DNA of 27,677 nt from a virus, in IMG/VR virus record IMGVR_UViG_3300030328_004248, positions 1 to 27,677 of that record, one strand, 5' to 3'. Below, in pieces: positions 5,564 to 13,420 of the stretch. The notes below the pieces were generated by a model. It saw nothing but the letters and a program-made list of their open reading frames with translations. It was not told where the DNA came from and searched no databases. Made by a program: the position numbers and the translations under genes. Position 1 is the stretch's first letter, and each line of letters opens with the position of its first letter.

Positions 5564-7743
5564 GCTATTTGTTTGATGAATTGTTTTACTAAGAATTTAT
5601 TTGTTTTCTTATTTCTATTCATTCTCTTGAAAGATGACATAATCTTTCTTTTATCTGCACCTTGATCTACATCTAGTTCATCATCAGTATGCATAGATTT
5701 ACCTTGCATAGCGAACCACATATCAAATGATAAACTACTGAATGATAGTAGACCATTTTTCCTTAGTTGACCTTTTGCTTCATCAATAGTAGCAAAAGAC
5801 TTCCTAGCATACCAACTATAGAATCTATGAAGTCCACCCTTCTCAAGTAATCTAATGGCAATGAAATTACAGTTAGGTATATCACTCTTGACTGCTTCAA
5901 CCAACTTACATGTAAAGTCAGGTTCATTCATTGCACCTAAGAATGTTTTACCATTATGCCTAATAACAGTGTTATATGGATTGAATCCACAAGCACCCAT
6001 ATACTGCTCATTTGAAGTATATTTTGTTCTCATAGCATTATATGAGATATGGAAACCTTCTCCATCAGTCAATGCTATTACATGACATTTTTGCAACTTA
6101 GATCTCTTGATTAGTTGCTTAGTTAGTTGACCAACTGCTATGATTGCTTCATTCAATGGTGTACCTGATAGTGAAAACTTTCTATGGTATTGATACCTAT
6201 ATCCTTCAAATGCAGATACTTGTAACCATAAGTATGTCATCATTTCATCTAACTGTTTAGTCTTTGCAGTACTGGTTATTATGTTTACCATTCTGAATTG
6301 ACCTTCAATATGTAAATCACCTATCTTCATTTCTTTTACTAACCTCTCATCGTTTGTTACATCTTGGTATCCATTCTGTGTATCTCTATTATCAGTTCCT
6401 AATGCCCATGCATCATTACTAAATGCATATACTTCAAATGGTATGTTTACTTTCCTACAGAACCACACTAGATTGTATAGTTGTTTGATAGTATCCTTCA
6501 AATTATATTGCATTGAACCACTCCAGTCTAATAAGAATACTAGACCATGATTCTTGCCTTCAGGTATTGTAGTTACCTTTTTGAATATATCCTCATTGAA
6601 CATATAAGTATGCAACTTAGATGTATCAAGTACACCAGTTTTGGATACACCTTGCCTAGCATAAGAATCTGCTGATTTTCTCATTTCAAATTCTTTTACT
6701 AGATTGTTTACATCTTTAGATGCACTCTTTTTATATACTCTATATGCTGAGTTTGCTTGTTCTATAGTATCACCTGCCCATGAATATTGTTTTTCAGATG
6801 GAGCAATTAGCATTTCTTGATCAAAATGTTCTTTTAGTTCCTTATAAACAGTATCAAATGATATGACTACATTATCAAGATTCAACTCAGGTATTGAAAC
6901 ATAAGTAGTCTCTCTACCTTTATCATTACTATCCTTTAGTCTATCGCTATTGCGATCAAATGCCTCTTGAGTATCACTCTCATCCATATCATTCCAATTA
7001 CCTGCTTCATTACCTAATGATGTTTCATTCTCATCACCATATTCTATATCACCTTCCATTTCTCCATTGTCTCCTTCTCCATCATCTGACTTTTCAAAAC
7101 TAGGTGTATCTAAATCAGCATCATCACCTGACTGACCATTACCTTCTTGTTGTTGTTTCTGTTCTTGTAATTCTTTTTGCTTTCTCTCTTGTTGTGCTTT
7201 AGAATACAAATATATTCTATTAGCAAGATCTAATACATCTTCAAATGTTTCTGTCTTTGATGCTTGTGTAACAAATTCATTCTCTATATCATTGAATTCA
7301 ATGCATAGATAAGCACCGACCTTGAAGTATAGATTGATCTTATCAATTAGTTTCATATTATTTACATTGATTCCATCTAATTCAAAGAAGTCACTTGCAT
7401 TTAGTTCCTCATATCCTTTATAAAAATCTCTATTGAGACCTGCAAACTTATTCTTCATAAATCTCTCAATTCTTACATCCTCAATTACATTTACATAAGG
7501 ATGTGGTAGTGATTCATACTTACCTTCCTTCCACATTACACATGGTGTAAACAATGCATGACCTACCTCGTGAGCAACTAGCATGTCATACACATAGTTA
7601 CTTGATGTATTCCACATAGGTAGAGTTAGTACTCTTGTATCTGTATTGAATTGAGCAGTCTCTACCTGTTTATGCTCAACAATAAGGTTTTCAGTAGCAA
7701 GCAATCTTGCCAAGTTACCTTTTATCTCAATGTTTACTGGCAT
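5560..7743 (-). CDS. CobT-like protein: HExxH metalloprotease-like N-terminus plus VWA domain
   Basis: A 727-residue protein. Residues 57-66 read AHEVGHALFT, a zinc-metallopeptidase HExxH signature (H58, E59, H62), with a conserved-looking NVIEDVRIERF at 85-95 that may supply the third ligand. Residues 185-270 are a low-complexity Gln/Asp/Glu spacer. A VWA domain begins near 400 with the MIDAS motif DWSGS (D406, S408, S410). Acidic linker followed by VWA is the layout of the cobaltochelatase subunit CobT, and the cobS-like ATPase is in the same operon. The HExxH is the reason such phage genes are sometimes called peptidase. More likely a MoxR/VWA remodelling pair with protease activity than a cobalt chelatase; the substrate is unknown. 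The ribosome site is weak. Confidence 0.85.
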   Translation of the reverse strand: MPVNIEIKGNLARLLATENLIVEHKQVETAQFNTDTRVLTLPMWNTSSNYVYDMLVAHEVGHALFTPCVMWKEGKYESLPHPYVNVIEDVRIERFMKNKFAGLNRDFYKGYEELNASDFFELDGINVNNMKLIDKINLYFKVGAYLCIEFNDIENEFVTQASKTETFEDVLDLANRIYLYSKAQQERKQKELQEQKQQQEGNGQSGDDADLDTPSFEKSDDGEGDNGEMEGDIEYGDENETSLGNEAGNWNDMDESDTQEAFDRNSDRLKDSNDKGRETTYVSIPELNLDNVVISFDTVYKELKEHFDQEMLIAPSEKQYSWAGDTIEQANSAYRVYKKSASKDVNNLVKEFEMRKSADSYARQGVSKTGVLDTSKLHTYMFNEDIFKKVTTIPEGKNHGLVFLLDWSGSMQYNLKDTIKQLYNLVWFCRKVNIPFEVYAFSNDAWALGTDNRDTQNGYQDVTNDERLVKEMKIGDLHIEGQFRMVNIITSTAKTKQLDEMMTYLWLQVSAFEGYRYQYHRKFSLSGTPLNEAIIAVGQLTKQLIKRSKLQKCHVIALTDGEGFHISYNAMRTKYTSNEQYMGACGFNPYNTVIRHNGKTFLGAMNEPDFTCKLVEAVKSDIPNCNFIAIRLLEKGGLHRFYSWYARKSFATIDEAKGQLRKNGLLSFSSLSFDMWFAMQGKSMHTDDELDVDQGADKRKIMSSFKRMNRNKKTNKFLVKQFIKQIA

Positions 7744-7766
7744 GTTGCTTTGTGTCTTATACTATT

Positions 7767-7774
7767 ATTATACC
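7767..7774 (-). promoter_or_regulatory. Extended -10 promoter for the cobT-purN-cobS operon
   Basis: The minus strand reads TGGTATAAT, a TGn-extended perfect -10, about 24 bases before the CobT-like ATG. The -35 position is occupied by the upstream terminator and has no good match. Confidence 0.5.
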
Positions 7775-7977
7775 AATAAAAAATCCTCCTGAGAAGGAGG
7801 ATTGTGACACTTATTCAACTGGTCAGTAGGACTTCCCTTCAAGTGGGTACGTTTCGATTCTCTTTCTAAGCGTGTGAGAAACATGTTTCTTGCCTTCCTT
7901 GCTTGCCTCATTGCTTGAGGTTTCAATTTGCGTTTGGCATCCTTTCCTGAGTTGTGCATCCAATTTGGTGTATTCAT
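7768..7977 (-). CDS. Possible overlapping small basic protein (alternative frame)
   Basis: A 69-residue ORF beginning MNTPNWMHNSGKDAKRKLKP, rich in Lys/Arg in its first 50 residues. It overlaps the last 155 bases of the 132-residue ORF in a different frame. Its stop lies beyond the terminator hairpin, so the last ten or so residues (PPSQEDFLLV) are just the hairpin and U-run translated; that argues against it. In its favour, the N-terminal 45 residues read like a real basic protein. It may be a shadow, or evidence of a frameshift or a dual-coding region. Confidence 0.25.
   Translation of the reverse strand: MNTPNWMHNSGKDAKRKLKPQAMRQARKARNMFLTRLERESKRTHLKGSPTDQLNKCHNPPSQEDFLLV
7777..7803 (-). 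terminator. Intrinsic terminator after the small gene at 7823-8221
   Basis: On the minus strand AATCCTCC, a 6-base loop and GGAGGATT form a perfect 8-bp stem (7782-7789 with 7796-7803) followed by TTTTTAT. It separates the small upstream gene from the cobT operon promoter. Confidence 0.9.
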
Positions 7978-8221
7978 TTTCTTCTAGTCTCCTTACTGGT
8001 GTTACTCCTGATATTACTATATTGATGTCCCTATGTGGTAGGTCATCTGTGCCACTTCCACAAGCGGTACATACTGACATTGAATTCTCAGTTAGAAATG
8101 ATATAATACCATAGTCAGGGTCACCGAACCCACATGCAACAGGGTCTCCAATTGCAAAATCTTCTGCCTTCCACTGTAGTGCATAGTCATTACCGTAGTT
8201 TGGTGGGAAGGATCTTTGCAT
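7823..8221 (-). CDS. Hypothetical protein with CxxC motif
   Basis: A 132-residue protein, unrecognised. The first 80 residues look like a compact beta-rich domain: FAIGDPVACGFGDPDYGIIS, then a C51-x-x-C54 pair (VCTACGSG) and NIVISGVTPVRRL. The last 50 residues are charged and helical. With C30 the CxxC might bind a metal, but a fourth ligand is not evident. The gene has a full promoter (TTGTCA, 17 bases, TGCTATAAT) about 20-50 bases upstream and a terminator after its stop, so it is probably a one-gene unit. The C-terminal part overlaps a second ORF in another frame (7768-7977). I prefer this longer frame because it begins near the promoter and stops before the terminator. Confidence 0.6.
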   Translation of the reverse strand: MQRSFPPNYGNDYALQWKAEDFAIGDPVACGFGDPDYGIISFLTENSMSVCTACGSGTDDLPHRDINIVISGVTPVRRLEENEYTKLDAQLRKGCQTQIETSSNEASKEGKKHVSHTLRKRIETYPLEGKSY

Positions 8222-8244
8222 TTGATACTATATACAGCATGATA

Positions 8245-8273
8245 ATTATAGCATGAACTATGTATATTGACAA
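8245..8273 (-). promoter_or_regulatory. Leftward promoter of the divergent pair
   Basis: On the minus strand TTGTCA (8268-8273) is followed by a 17-base spacer and TATAAT (8245-8250), itself extended by TGC. Transcription would begin near 8238 and enter the 132-residue gene. Its -35 overlaps the -35 of the rightward promoter by five bases. Confidence 0.7.
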
Positions 8274-8295
8274 CATAGTACCGACATGCTACACT
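8267..8295 (+). promoter_or_regulatory. Rightward promoter of the surface-sugar cassette
   Basis: Perfect TTGACA (8267-8272), 17-base spacer, TACACT (8290-8295). Predicted start near 8302, with AAAGG at 8306-8310 serving as ribosome site for the ATG at 8318. This is the only good promoter before the plus-strand cassette. Confidence 0.7.
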
Positions 8296-8317
8296 ATTCA
8301 CATATAAAGGTATTGAA

Positions 8318-9202
8318 ATGCACTCCGATTACGGTAAACTAAAAGAATGTTGGGTTGGTAGAGCATACTCACCTGATCTAGTTGAAGATTCTTTTGTCAA
8401 AGATATATTATCTGAAACAGAAGAAGATCTTGCTGGTCTTTGCACAATACTAGAGAATTATGGTGTCACTGTAAAGAGACCTGATTACGTGATAAATGAG
8501 AATACTATAATTCAAAGAAAACCACAATTACTACATGTTAGAGATCACCTTCAAAAGATCAATGGCAAAATGTATATTGGTTCAAGATATGAAGAAGATA
8601 TTGATAGGTGGTTAGATCTATTAGATCTAAGAGATCCATATATTACTATGGATAATCTAAATGCACCTAGTATTGTTAGAGCAGATAAACTATATTTTGA
8701 TGCTAATGCTATCACTAGAGAGAGATACCAATACTTTGCACTTGCTAATCCTGAGATAGATATGGTCTATGATAGATTATCTTGTAGGCAACCAAGTACT
8801 GAAAAACATACTGATGGAGTATTTTGTATAGTCAAAGAAGGTGTAATCATATCAACCGATCAAGGTAGGAACTTAGAAACATTCTTTCCTAATTGGGATA
8901 TATTATACTTAGGTACTAGAGAAAAAGATTTGAATAAGTATAATGAAACTGAGGATATAGTATGGTCACCTGACCAAATACCACCAGAATATAGACGATG
9001 GGTTGGGTATGCACCTGAGTCATTCTTTGATGTAAATGCCCTTGCATTAGATAATGATAAGTTATTAGTAACAAGATATAATAAGAAAGTATTTGACTTC
9101 TTAGAAAAGCATAATGTTGAACCTATTCAAGTACCATTTAGGCATAGATTCTTATGGGATGGTGGTTTACATAGAATGACTTTTGATTACTCAAGAGAAT
9201 GA
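8318..9202 (+). CDS. Amidinotransferase-family protein lacking the catalytic cysteine
   Basis: A 294-residue protein that follows the glycine (AGAT/StrB) amidinotransferase pattern along its length: KLKECWVGRAYSPD at 7-20; H164-T-D166-GVF with a following IVKEGVIIS strand, where the family has HIDxTF; NALALDNDKLLV at 240-251; and VPFRHRFLWDGGLHRMTFD at 272-290, where AGAT has GGGFHCWTCD. The nucleophilic Cys that follows the last His is Arg here (R286), so amidine transfer by the known mechanism should not work. Arginine:glycine-type enzymes modify amino compounds, including aminoglycoside precursors. The gene leads a cassette of surface-sugar genes and overlaps the next gene by an ATGA. It may have changed reaction or be a scaffold. 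Confidence 0.75.
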   Translation: MHSDYGKLKECWVGRAYSPDLVEDSFVKDILSETEEDLAGLCTILENYGVTVKRPDYVINENTIIQRKPQLLHVRDHLQKINGKMYIGSRYEEDIDRWLDLLDLRDPYITMDNLNAPSIVRADKLYFDANAITRERYQYFALANPEIDMVYDRLSCRQPSTEKHTDGVFCIVKEGVIISTDQGRNLETFFPNWDILYLGTREKDLNKYNETEDIVWSPDQIPPEYRRWVGYAPESFFDVNALALDNDKLLVTRYNKKVFDFLEKHNVEPIQVPFRHRFLWDGGLHRMTFDYSRE

Positions 9203-10116
9203 CTGTAACATTCTGGGGTGCTAGACATTATGCTAAGTGTTACATGGTCGGTCTTTTTAGATATAATAGAAAGACCGTAACTAGAATGACAATAGGTGGA
9301 GAATATAGCAGTCATAAGTATGAATATCATGGAGTAGACCAACATTATATAAAATATTATAAATTTACAGGAGATAATAGTCTGTCTTCTGTAAGAAAAG
9401 TAAGACCTTTATCTAGTGAACAGTTATTGTCACATCCACAAGACGAAGGTCTAAAGATAAAATATTTTGTAGAAGATGATTGGATGGGATATGGTAAATT
9501 CAATCCACCATTATCTAATAAAATATTCAAGAGTAATGTTCTTGCTAATAGTGGAGGTCAAGAATTATATCCAATGTATGCGGATCATGGTAGTAAATGG
9601 CATGATCATTTCTTCAATGATTTATCAACATGTGATCTATTCTGTCCTCAACCACATAAACAATTATTTGAGTATGAACCATTTATAGATTACTTCAAGT
9701 CATGTAATAATATTGTCCCATATAAAACAAATATAGAACAAATTACTATTGCACGAATAAATCAGTTTGTACCTGCTGCAACTAATAAAACATTCAATGT
9801 AAATATCAAGAATGTAGAAGATGCATATTATACTGATAAAGAATTAGTATTCAAACATTTAGATGATTTTACACGAAACAATAGAGATGTTGAACAAAAA
9901 CTAATAGATAAGGGAATAGAATTTGACTACCTAGATCTAGATAACCATGACTCTAGAATGTTTTGTGAAAACAAACTTCCTAAAACATATTCTCTATTTA
10001 CTTTTGATAAAGAGAGTGATAGATATAAACTAGCAGTAAAGATGGCAAAAGATTATATACAAACACGAAACTTGACAGACACTAGACTATCAGGTAGAAT
10101 AAACGATAAGATATAA
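9199..10116 (+). CDS. Unknown protein, divergent first member of the four-paralogue family
   Basis: A 305-residue protein. It resembles the three proteins at 10819, 11703 and 12587 in two places: the N-terminus, where a basic YNRKTV segment matches YNRKSC of the 12587 protein, and the C-terminal segment GIEFDYLDLDNHDSRMF, matching DIPYEFFNLDNDSYSEKF. It also has MYADHGSKWHDHFF (residues about 132-145), close to MYADKSDKWHNTM at the start of the 13884 protein. No signal peptide or membrane segment. It lies between the amidinotransferase-like gene (ATGA overlap) and kdsB (7 bases), so a role in building or attaching a surface sugar is plausible but not shown. Confidence 0.6.
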   Translation: MTVTFWGARHYAKCYMVGLFRYNRKTVTRMTIGGEYSSHKYEYHGVDQHYIKYYKFTGDNSLSSVRKVRPLSSEQLLSHPQDEGLKIKYFVEDDWMGYGKFNPPLSNKIFKSNVLANSGGQELYPMYADHGSKWHDHFFNDLSTCDLFCPQPHKQLFEYEPFIDYFKSCNNIVPYKTNIEQITIARINQFVPAATNKTFNVNIKNVEDAYYTDKELVFKHLDDFTRNNRDVEQKLIDKGIEFDYLDLDNHDSRMFCENKLPKTYSLFTFDKESDRYKLAVKMAKDYIQTRNLTDTRLSGRINDKI

Positions 10117-10123
10117 TTATACT

Positions 10124-10822
10124 ATGTACAAGGGTAAAAGAGTCGCTTGTGTAATACCTGCTAGAATGTCATCTAGTAGATTTCCTGGTAAACCACTGAC
10201 CAAAATTGCTGGTAGAGAATTAGTATTGAGAGTAGCAGATATTGCTAGTAAATGTAAGTACTTTGATAAAATAATTGTTGCTACTGAAGATAAAGTAATA
10301 CAAGATGTATGTTTATCAAATGGTTATGACTCAGTAATAACAAATGTACATTATACATGTACTCATAGAGTAGCAGAAGTATCAACAGGTCTAGACGAAG
10401 ATTATATACTCAATCTACAGGGAGACGAACCACAAACAAAACCAGAAGAATTAGATAAAATAGTAGAGTTTGGTATAGATAACGAATGTGATGTAGTCCA
10501 ACCATACAGAGATCTAGTTCAAGAAGATATAGACGATGAAGATTGTGTACAAATGATTGTAAGTAATGGTAATATAGTTCATCTACAAAGAGTACCTGAT
10601 ACAATAACAGAAGGTCTAATAACACAAATAGGAATATATTTCTATAAACGTGATGTTATTGTAGATTTTCCTAAATGTGATCAAACTTGGGTCAAATATT
10701 GGAGAGGATTAGATACTCTAGGTTTCTGTGGTAAGTATAAAGTAACACCATGTAGAATCAATAGTAAAACACAAGCAATAGATAGACCACATCATATCAA
10801 AATAGTAGAAGATTCATTATGA
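10124..10822 (+). CDS. kdsB: CMP-KDO synthetase (3-deoxy-manno-octulosonate cytidylyltransferase)
   Basis: A 232-residue protein. It would activate KDO or a related 3-deoxy sugar with CTP to give the CMP-sugar donor for lipopolysaccharide core. The nucleotide loop VIPARMSSSRFPGKPL is at 10-25 and the metal/substrate motif NLQGDEPQ at 97-104, with THRVAEV at 80-86 where bacterial KdsB usually has GTDRVAEV, so one acidic residue is replaced by His. Length is close to the bacterial enzyme (about 250). The C-terminal end AIDRPHHIKIVEDSL occupies the place of the usual IDTPEDL. These changes may mean a modified substrate. It overlaps the following gene by an ATGA. Confidence 0.85.
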   Translation: MYKGKRVACVIPARMSSSRFPGKPLTKIAGRELVLRVADIASKCKYFDKIIVATEDKVIQDVCLSNGYDSVITNVHYTCTHRVAEVSTGLDEDYILNLQGDEPQTKPEELDKIVEFGIDNECDVVQPYRDLVQEDIDDEDCVQMIVSNGNIVHLQRVPDTITEGLITQIGIYFYKRDVIVDFPKCDQTWVKYWRGLDTLGFCGKYKVTPCRINSKTQAIDRPHHIKIVEDSL

Positions 10823-11706
10823 AACATTCCTATTATTCAACAGATAGGGGTGGTAGATTACACTACCGATGTTTAGCATGGATGAATGGTAAGAGTGTAG
10901 CAATGCTAAAAGGATATGGTCCTTTATATGTTATAGTATGGAATCCAAAAAATAATACACAATCATGGTATTGGGAGGATAAAGAAGGAAGTATTAGAAG
11001 TAGTACCATGCATAGACGTTATGATGATGTAGATTATAATACTACAATAAATGACTATCTAAATCTAGATATGAATAAAGCTATTGAAAGAAAGTCATCT
11101 ACTAATTGGTTAGAATATGACTACAGTAGAAAAAGACCAGATGAACTAACAGATACTATAGTATATCATCCTAATAACTTATATAAAGTATTTGATAAAT
11201 TTTTTGAATGTGATTTTCTACTGCATCCTGAAGTATTGATGGGATACTGGGGATATGTCAAAGATAATAAAGAAGGAATGCATTATGTTGAAGGATTAGA
11301 GAAAGGTATAAGACCCTTGTATGTAGATTTAGAATATTCTATTGAACAAATGAAACAACGAAAGAATGTAGTTGCTTATAAAGAAGACATAAGACATTGG
11401 ACAAGAGCATGGTTTCTTGGTGGTGGACAAATAGTTGATCTTGACCACGAGGAATATTATCAACTAATAAGTTGTCGTCTGAACGCTGCAAGAAAATATC
11501 ATGATGCATATAATATCATGCTTGATAGACATAACATACCCCATGAATCATGGAGTCTTGACAATGGAGACTATCGTAAAACATTTGACGTAGAGAAAGA
11601 TTTTGATAGTAGATATAAAACTGAAGGAATAGACACATTATTACCTCATAGACTACTAGATCAAGTCGATTCTTGGGTTGATCGTTACCTAAAGGAATAC
11701 CCATGA
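10819..11706 (+). CDS. Unknown protein, paralogue family member 2
   Basis: A 295-residue protein. It shares with the next two genes an MK-x-S/T-Y-x-S start, an aromatic SWYWEDKEG near 50-58, MGYWGYVKD in the middle, and then the best-conserved block QRKNVVAYKEDIRHWTRAWFLGGG, IPHESWSLDNGDYRKTFD and a C-terminal WVDRYLKEYP. Soluble, no catalytic signature that I can name. The order of a basic N-terminal loop and a later RKN-V-A-Y helix distantly recalls sulfotransferases, but the P-loop-like PxxGTT is missing, so I do not call it one. Starts and stops overlap its neighbours by ATGA. Likely acts on the same glycan as kdsB. Confidence 0.7.
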   Translation: MKHSYYSTDRGGRLHYRCLAWMNGKSVAMLKGYGPLYVIVWNPKNNTQSWYWEDKEGSIRSSTMHRRYDDVDYNTTINDYLNLDMNKAIERKSSTNWLEYDYSRKRPDELTDTIVYHPNNLYKVFDKFFECDFLLHPEVLMGYWGYVKDNKEGMHYVEGLEKGIRPLYVDLEYSIEQMKQRKNVVAYKEDIRHWTRAWFLGGGQIVDLDHEEYYQLISCRLNAARKYHDAYNIMLDRHNIPHESWSLDNGDYRKTFDVEKDFDSRYKTEGIDTLLPHRLLDQVDSWVDRYLKEYP

Positions 11707-12590
11707 AATACTCATACTTTTGTGCTAAGAAAGCAGGTAAGTATCTCTTACGAGAGATATTTCTAAAGAATAATAGATCTAGTAGTTTATTAGTAACAGG
11801 TAAACCACCTGCTTATGCTACATGTATAACACCAGACTGGAAACGAGATTGGTACTGGGAAAATAATAATGGTGAGTTAGTACACCATGAATACCAAGAT
11901 ACCCCACCAGATTCTAACGAGCAGTTTGATGTACATAATGGTTATCATAGTGAAACATGGTTTTATATTCCTACCTACGATAGTTATAGTATAAAGAAAT
12001 ATCTAAAGGATAGACCTGAAGTAAAAGCATCTGATGACTGTCCTGGTCATTTCCACAAATGTTATAACCACTGTCTTAGTATGGATTTGTGTGTAAACCC
12101 ATTACCTATGCTTGGTTACTTAGGAGAAATTGGTACTGGTAAAATGGCAGATCGTTTATTTGCTAGACAACCAAACATGAAAAACCTATCATTTGTAGGA
12201 AGGTTTGTTGAAAGACTAAGAGCAAGAAAGAATTATATTGGATACAAAGAAGACATTAGACATCATGCATATAATTTCTTTGCTGGTACTGGTAGACCAG
12301 TGTATATGAATCCTGATGTACTATTCACAAATACTGAAGAGAAATATGTTGCACAAATAACCAAACTTATCAATAACAATAGAAGATTTATAGTAGCACT
12401 ACAATATATACTTGACTACTATGATATTCCATATGAATTCTTCAACTTAGATAATGATAGTTATTCTGAGAAGTTTGGTGTCACTGAAACATTTGACAGA
12501 TATGCTAGTGATCTACCATTTGTAGACAAACCAACCTATCAAGATAAAATAGAACAATGGGTTGATGATTACGTAAAGAAATATCCATGA
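11703..12590 (+). CDS. Unknown protein, paralogue family member 3
   Basis: A 295-residue protein of the same family as its two neighbours: MKYSYFCAKKAGKYLLREIF at the start, DWYWENNNGEL near 49-59, PLPMLGYLGEIGTGKMADRL in the middle, RARKNYIGYKEDIRHHAYNF followed by FAGTGRP, then DIPYEFFNLDNDSYSEKF and WVDDYVKKYP at the end. The FAGTGRP block is shared almost exactly with the 12587 protein. Cysteines near 113-132 (DDCPGHFHKCYNHCLSMDLC) are specific to this copy and could bind a metal. Function unknown. ATGA overlaps on both sides. Confidence 0.7.
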   Translation: MKYSYFCAKKAGKYLLREIFLKNNRSSSLLVTGKPPAYATCITPDWKRDWYWENNNGELVHHEYQDTPPDSNEQFDVHNGYHSETWFYIPTYDSYSIKKYLKDRPEVKASDDCPGHFHKCYNHCLSMDLCVNPLPMLGYLGEIGTGKMADRLFARQPNMKNLSFVGRFVERLRARKNYIGYKEDIRHHAYNFFAGTGRPVYMNPDVLFTNTEEKYVAQITKLINNNRRFIVALQYILDYYDIPYEFFNLDNDSYSEKFGVTETFDRYASDLPFVDKPTYQDKIEQWVDDYVKKYP

Positions 12591-13387
12591 AGTATACCTA
12601 TTTTTCATCTACTAAATCTGGAAAATATCTTATAAGGAGTCAGTTCTGGTATAACAGAAAGAGTTGTGCTTTCTTATCACAATCAAAACCATTATGGTGT
12701 GTACTATCATCTCCAATAGGTAACATAGATAAACTAGAATGGTATTGGTGTGATAAAGATACAAAACTATCAAAACATACTCACTTCCTTGATACTAGGG
12801 ATAAACTAATATCATCACACTACGATGAGATGTGGTTTCCTGCACCTGACCATCGTGGACATGAAACTATACCAAGAGATCAGTGGATCACACATGAAAA
12901 CTTCTATGAATGTGTGGATGATATAATGAGTAGAGATATTATAACAAATCCCTTCCCATTATTAGGATACACAGGATCTTTAGGAGCAGCACGGCAGCAG
13001 GACAGGATGCAGAATTCCACTCCAAATATCAACACCCGACCTGATATAATAGAAAGACTAAGACAACGTAAGAATATAGTAGCATATAAAGAGAATATAG
13101 AACATCTAGCATACAATGTATTTGCTGGAACTGGTCGCCCAGAATCAGTGGAAGAAACTACTATCATACTCAATAATATAATAAAATTTCAAAAGTTTAT
13201 ACCAAAGTTCCTTGATAGTCTTGATATACCATACGAAATGTTCTCATTAGATACTGGTGACTATGCCGAAACATTTGATCTTGATAAGATATTACCAAGA
13301 GATAGTAGTGATAATTTATTCACACGTAACGTATGGAATCAAGATGTAGACAGGCAAGTCAAGGACTACATGGACAAGTATGCCTAG
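12587..13387 (+). CDS. Unknown protein, paralogue family member 4
   Basis: A 266-residue protein, the shortest copy. It shows MKYTYFSSTKSGKYLIRSQF, EWYWCDKDTKL, NPFPLLGYTGSLGAARQQDR, RQRKNIVAYKENIEHLAYNV, FAGTGRP, DIPYEMFSLDTGDYAETFD and a C-terminal VKDYMDKYA. The conserved aromatic/acidic C-terminal motif (IPYE-x-F-S-L-D-x-G-D-Y) is complete, so it does not look like a decaying copy. It ends the run of overlapping genes. A promoter for the next gene (13371-13399) lies across its 3' end. Confidence 0.7.
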   Translation: MKYTYFSSTKSGKYLIRSQFWYNRKSCAFLSQSKPLWCVLSSPIGNIDKLEWYWCDKDTKLSKHTHFLDTRDKLISSHYDEMWFPAPDHRGHETIPRDQWITHENFYECVDDIMSRDIITNPFPLLGYTGSLGAARQQDRMQNSTPNINTRPDIIERLRQRKNIVAYKENIEHLAYNVFAGTGRPESVEETTIILNNIIKFQKFIPKFLDSLDIPYEMFSLDTGDYAETFDLDKILPRDSSDNLFTRNVWNQDVDRQVKDYMDKYA

Positions 13388-13399
13388 ATACTGTATAAT
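13371..13399 (+). promoter_or_regulatory. Internal promoter before the GmhA-like gene
   Basis: TGGACA (13371-13376), 17-base spacer, TATAAT (13394-13399), about 22 bases before the ATG at 13421. It would make the last two cassette genes independent of the 8267 promoter. Confidence 0.6.
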
Positions 13400-13420
13400 G
13401 GTAAGGTAATTATTGGTAAT

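Noticed and set aside
3251-7743. Cobalamin-synthesis operon
   Set aside because: Only CobS- and CobT-like proteins are present; no other B12 gene lies nearby, and the CobT-like protein has a protease motif.
8092-8301. Minus-strand 69-residue ORF over the divergent promoters
   Set aside because: It covers both promoters and overlaps the better-supported 132-residue gene.
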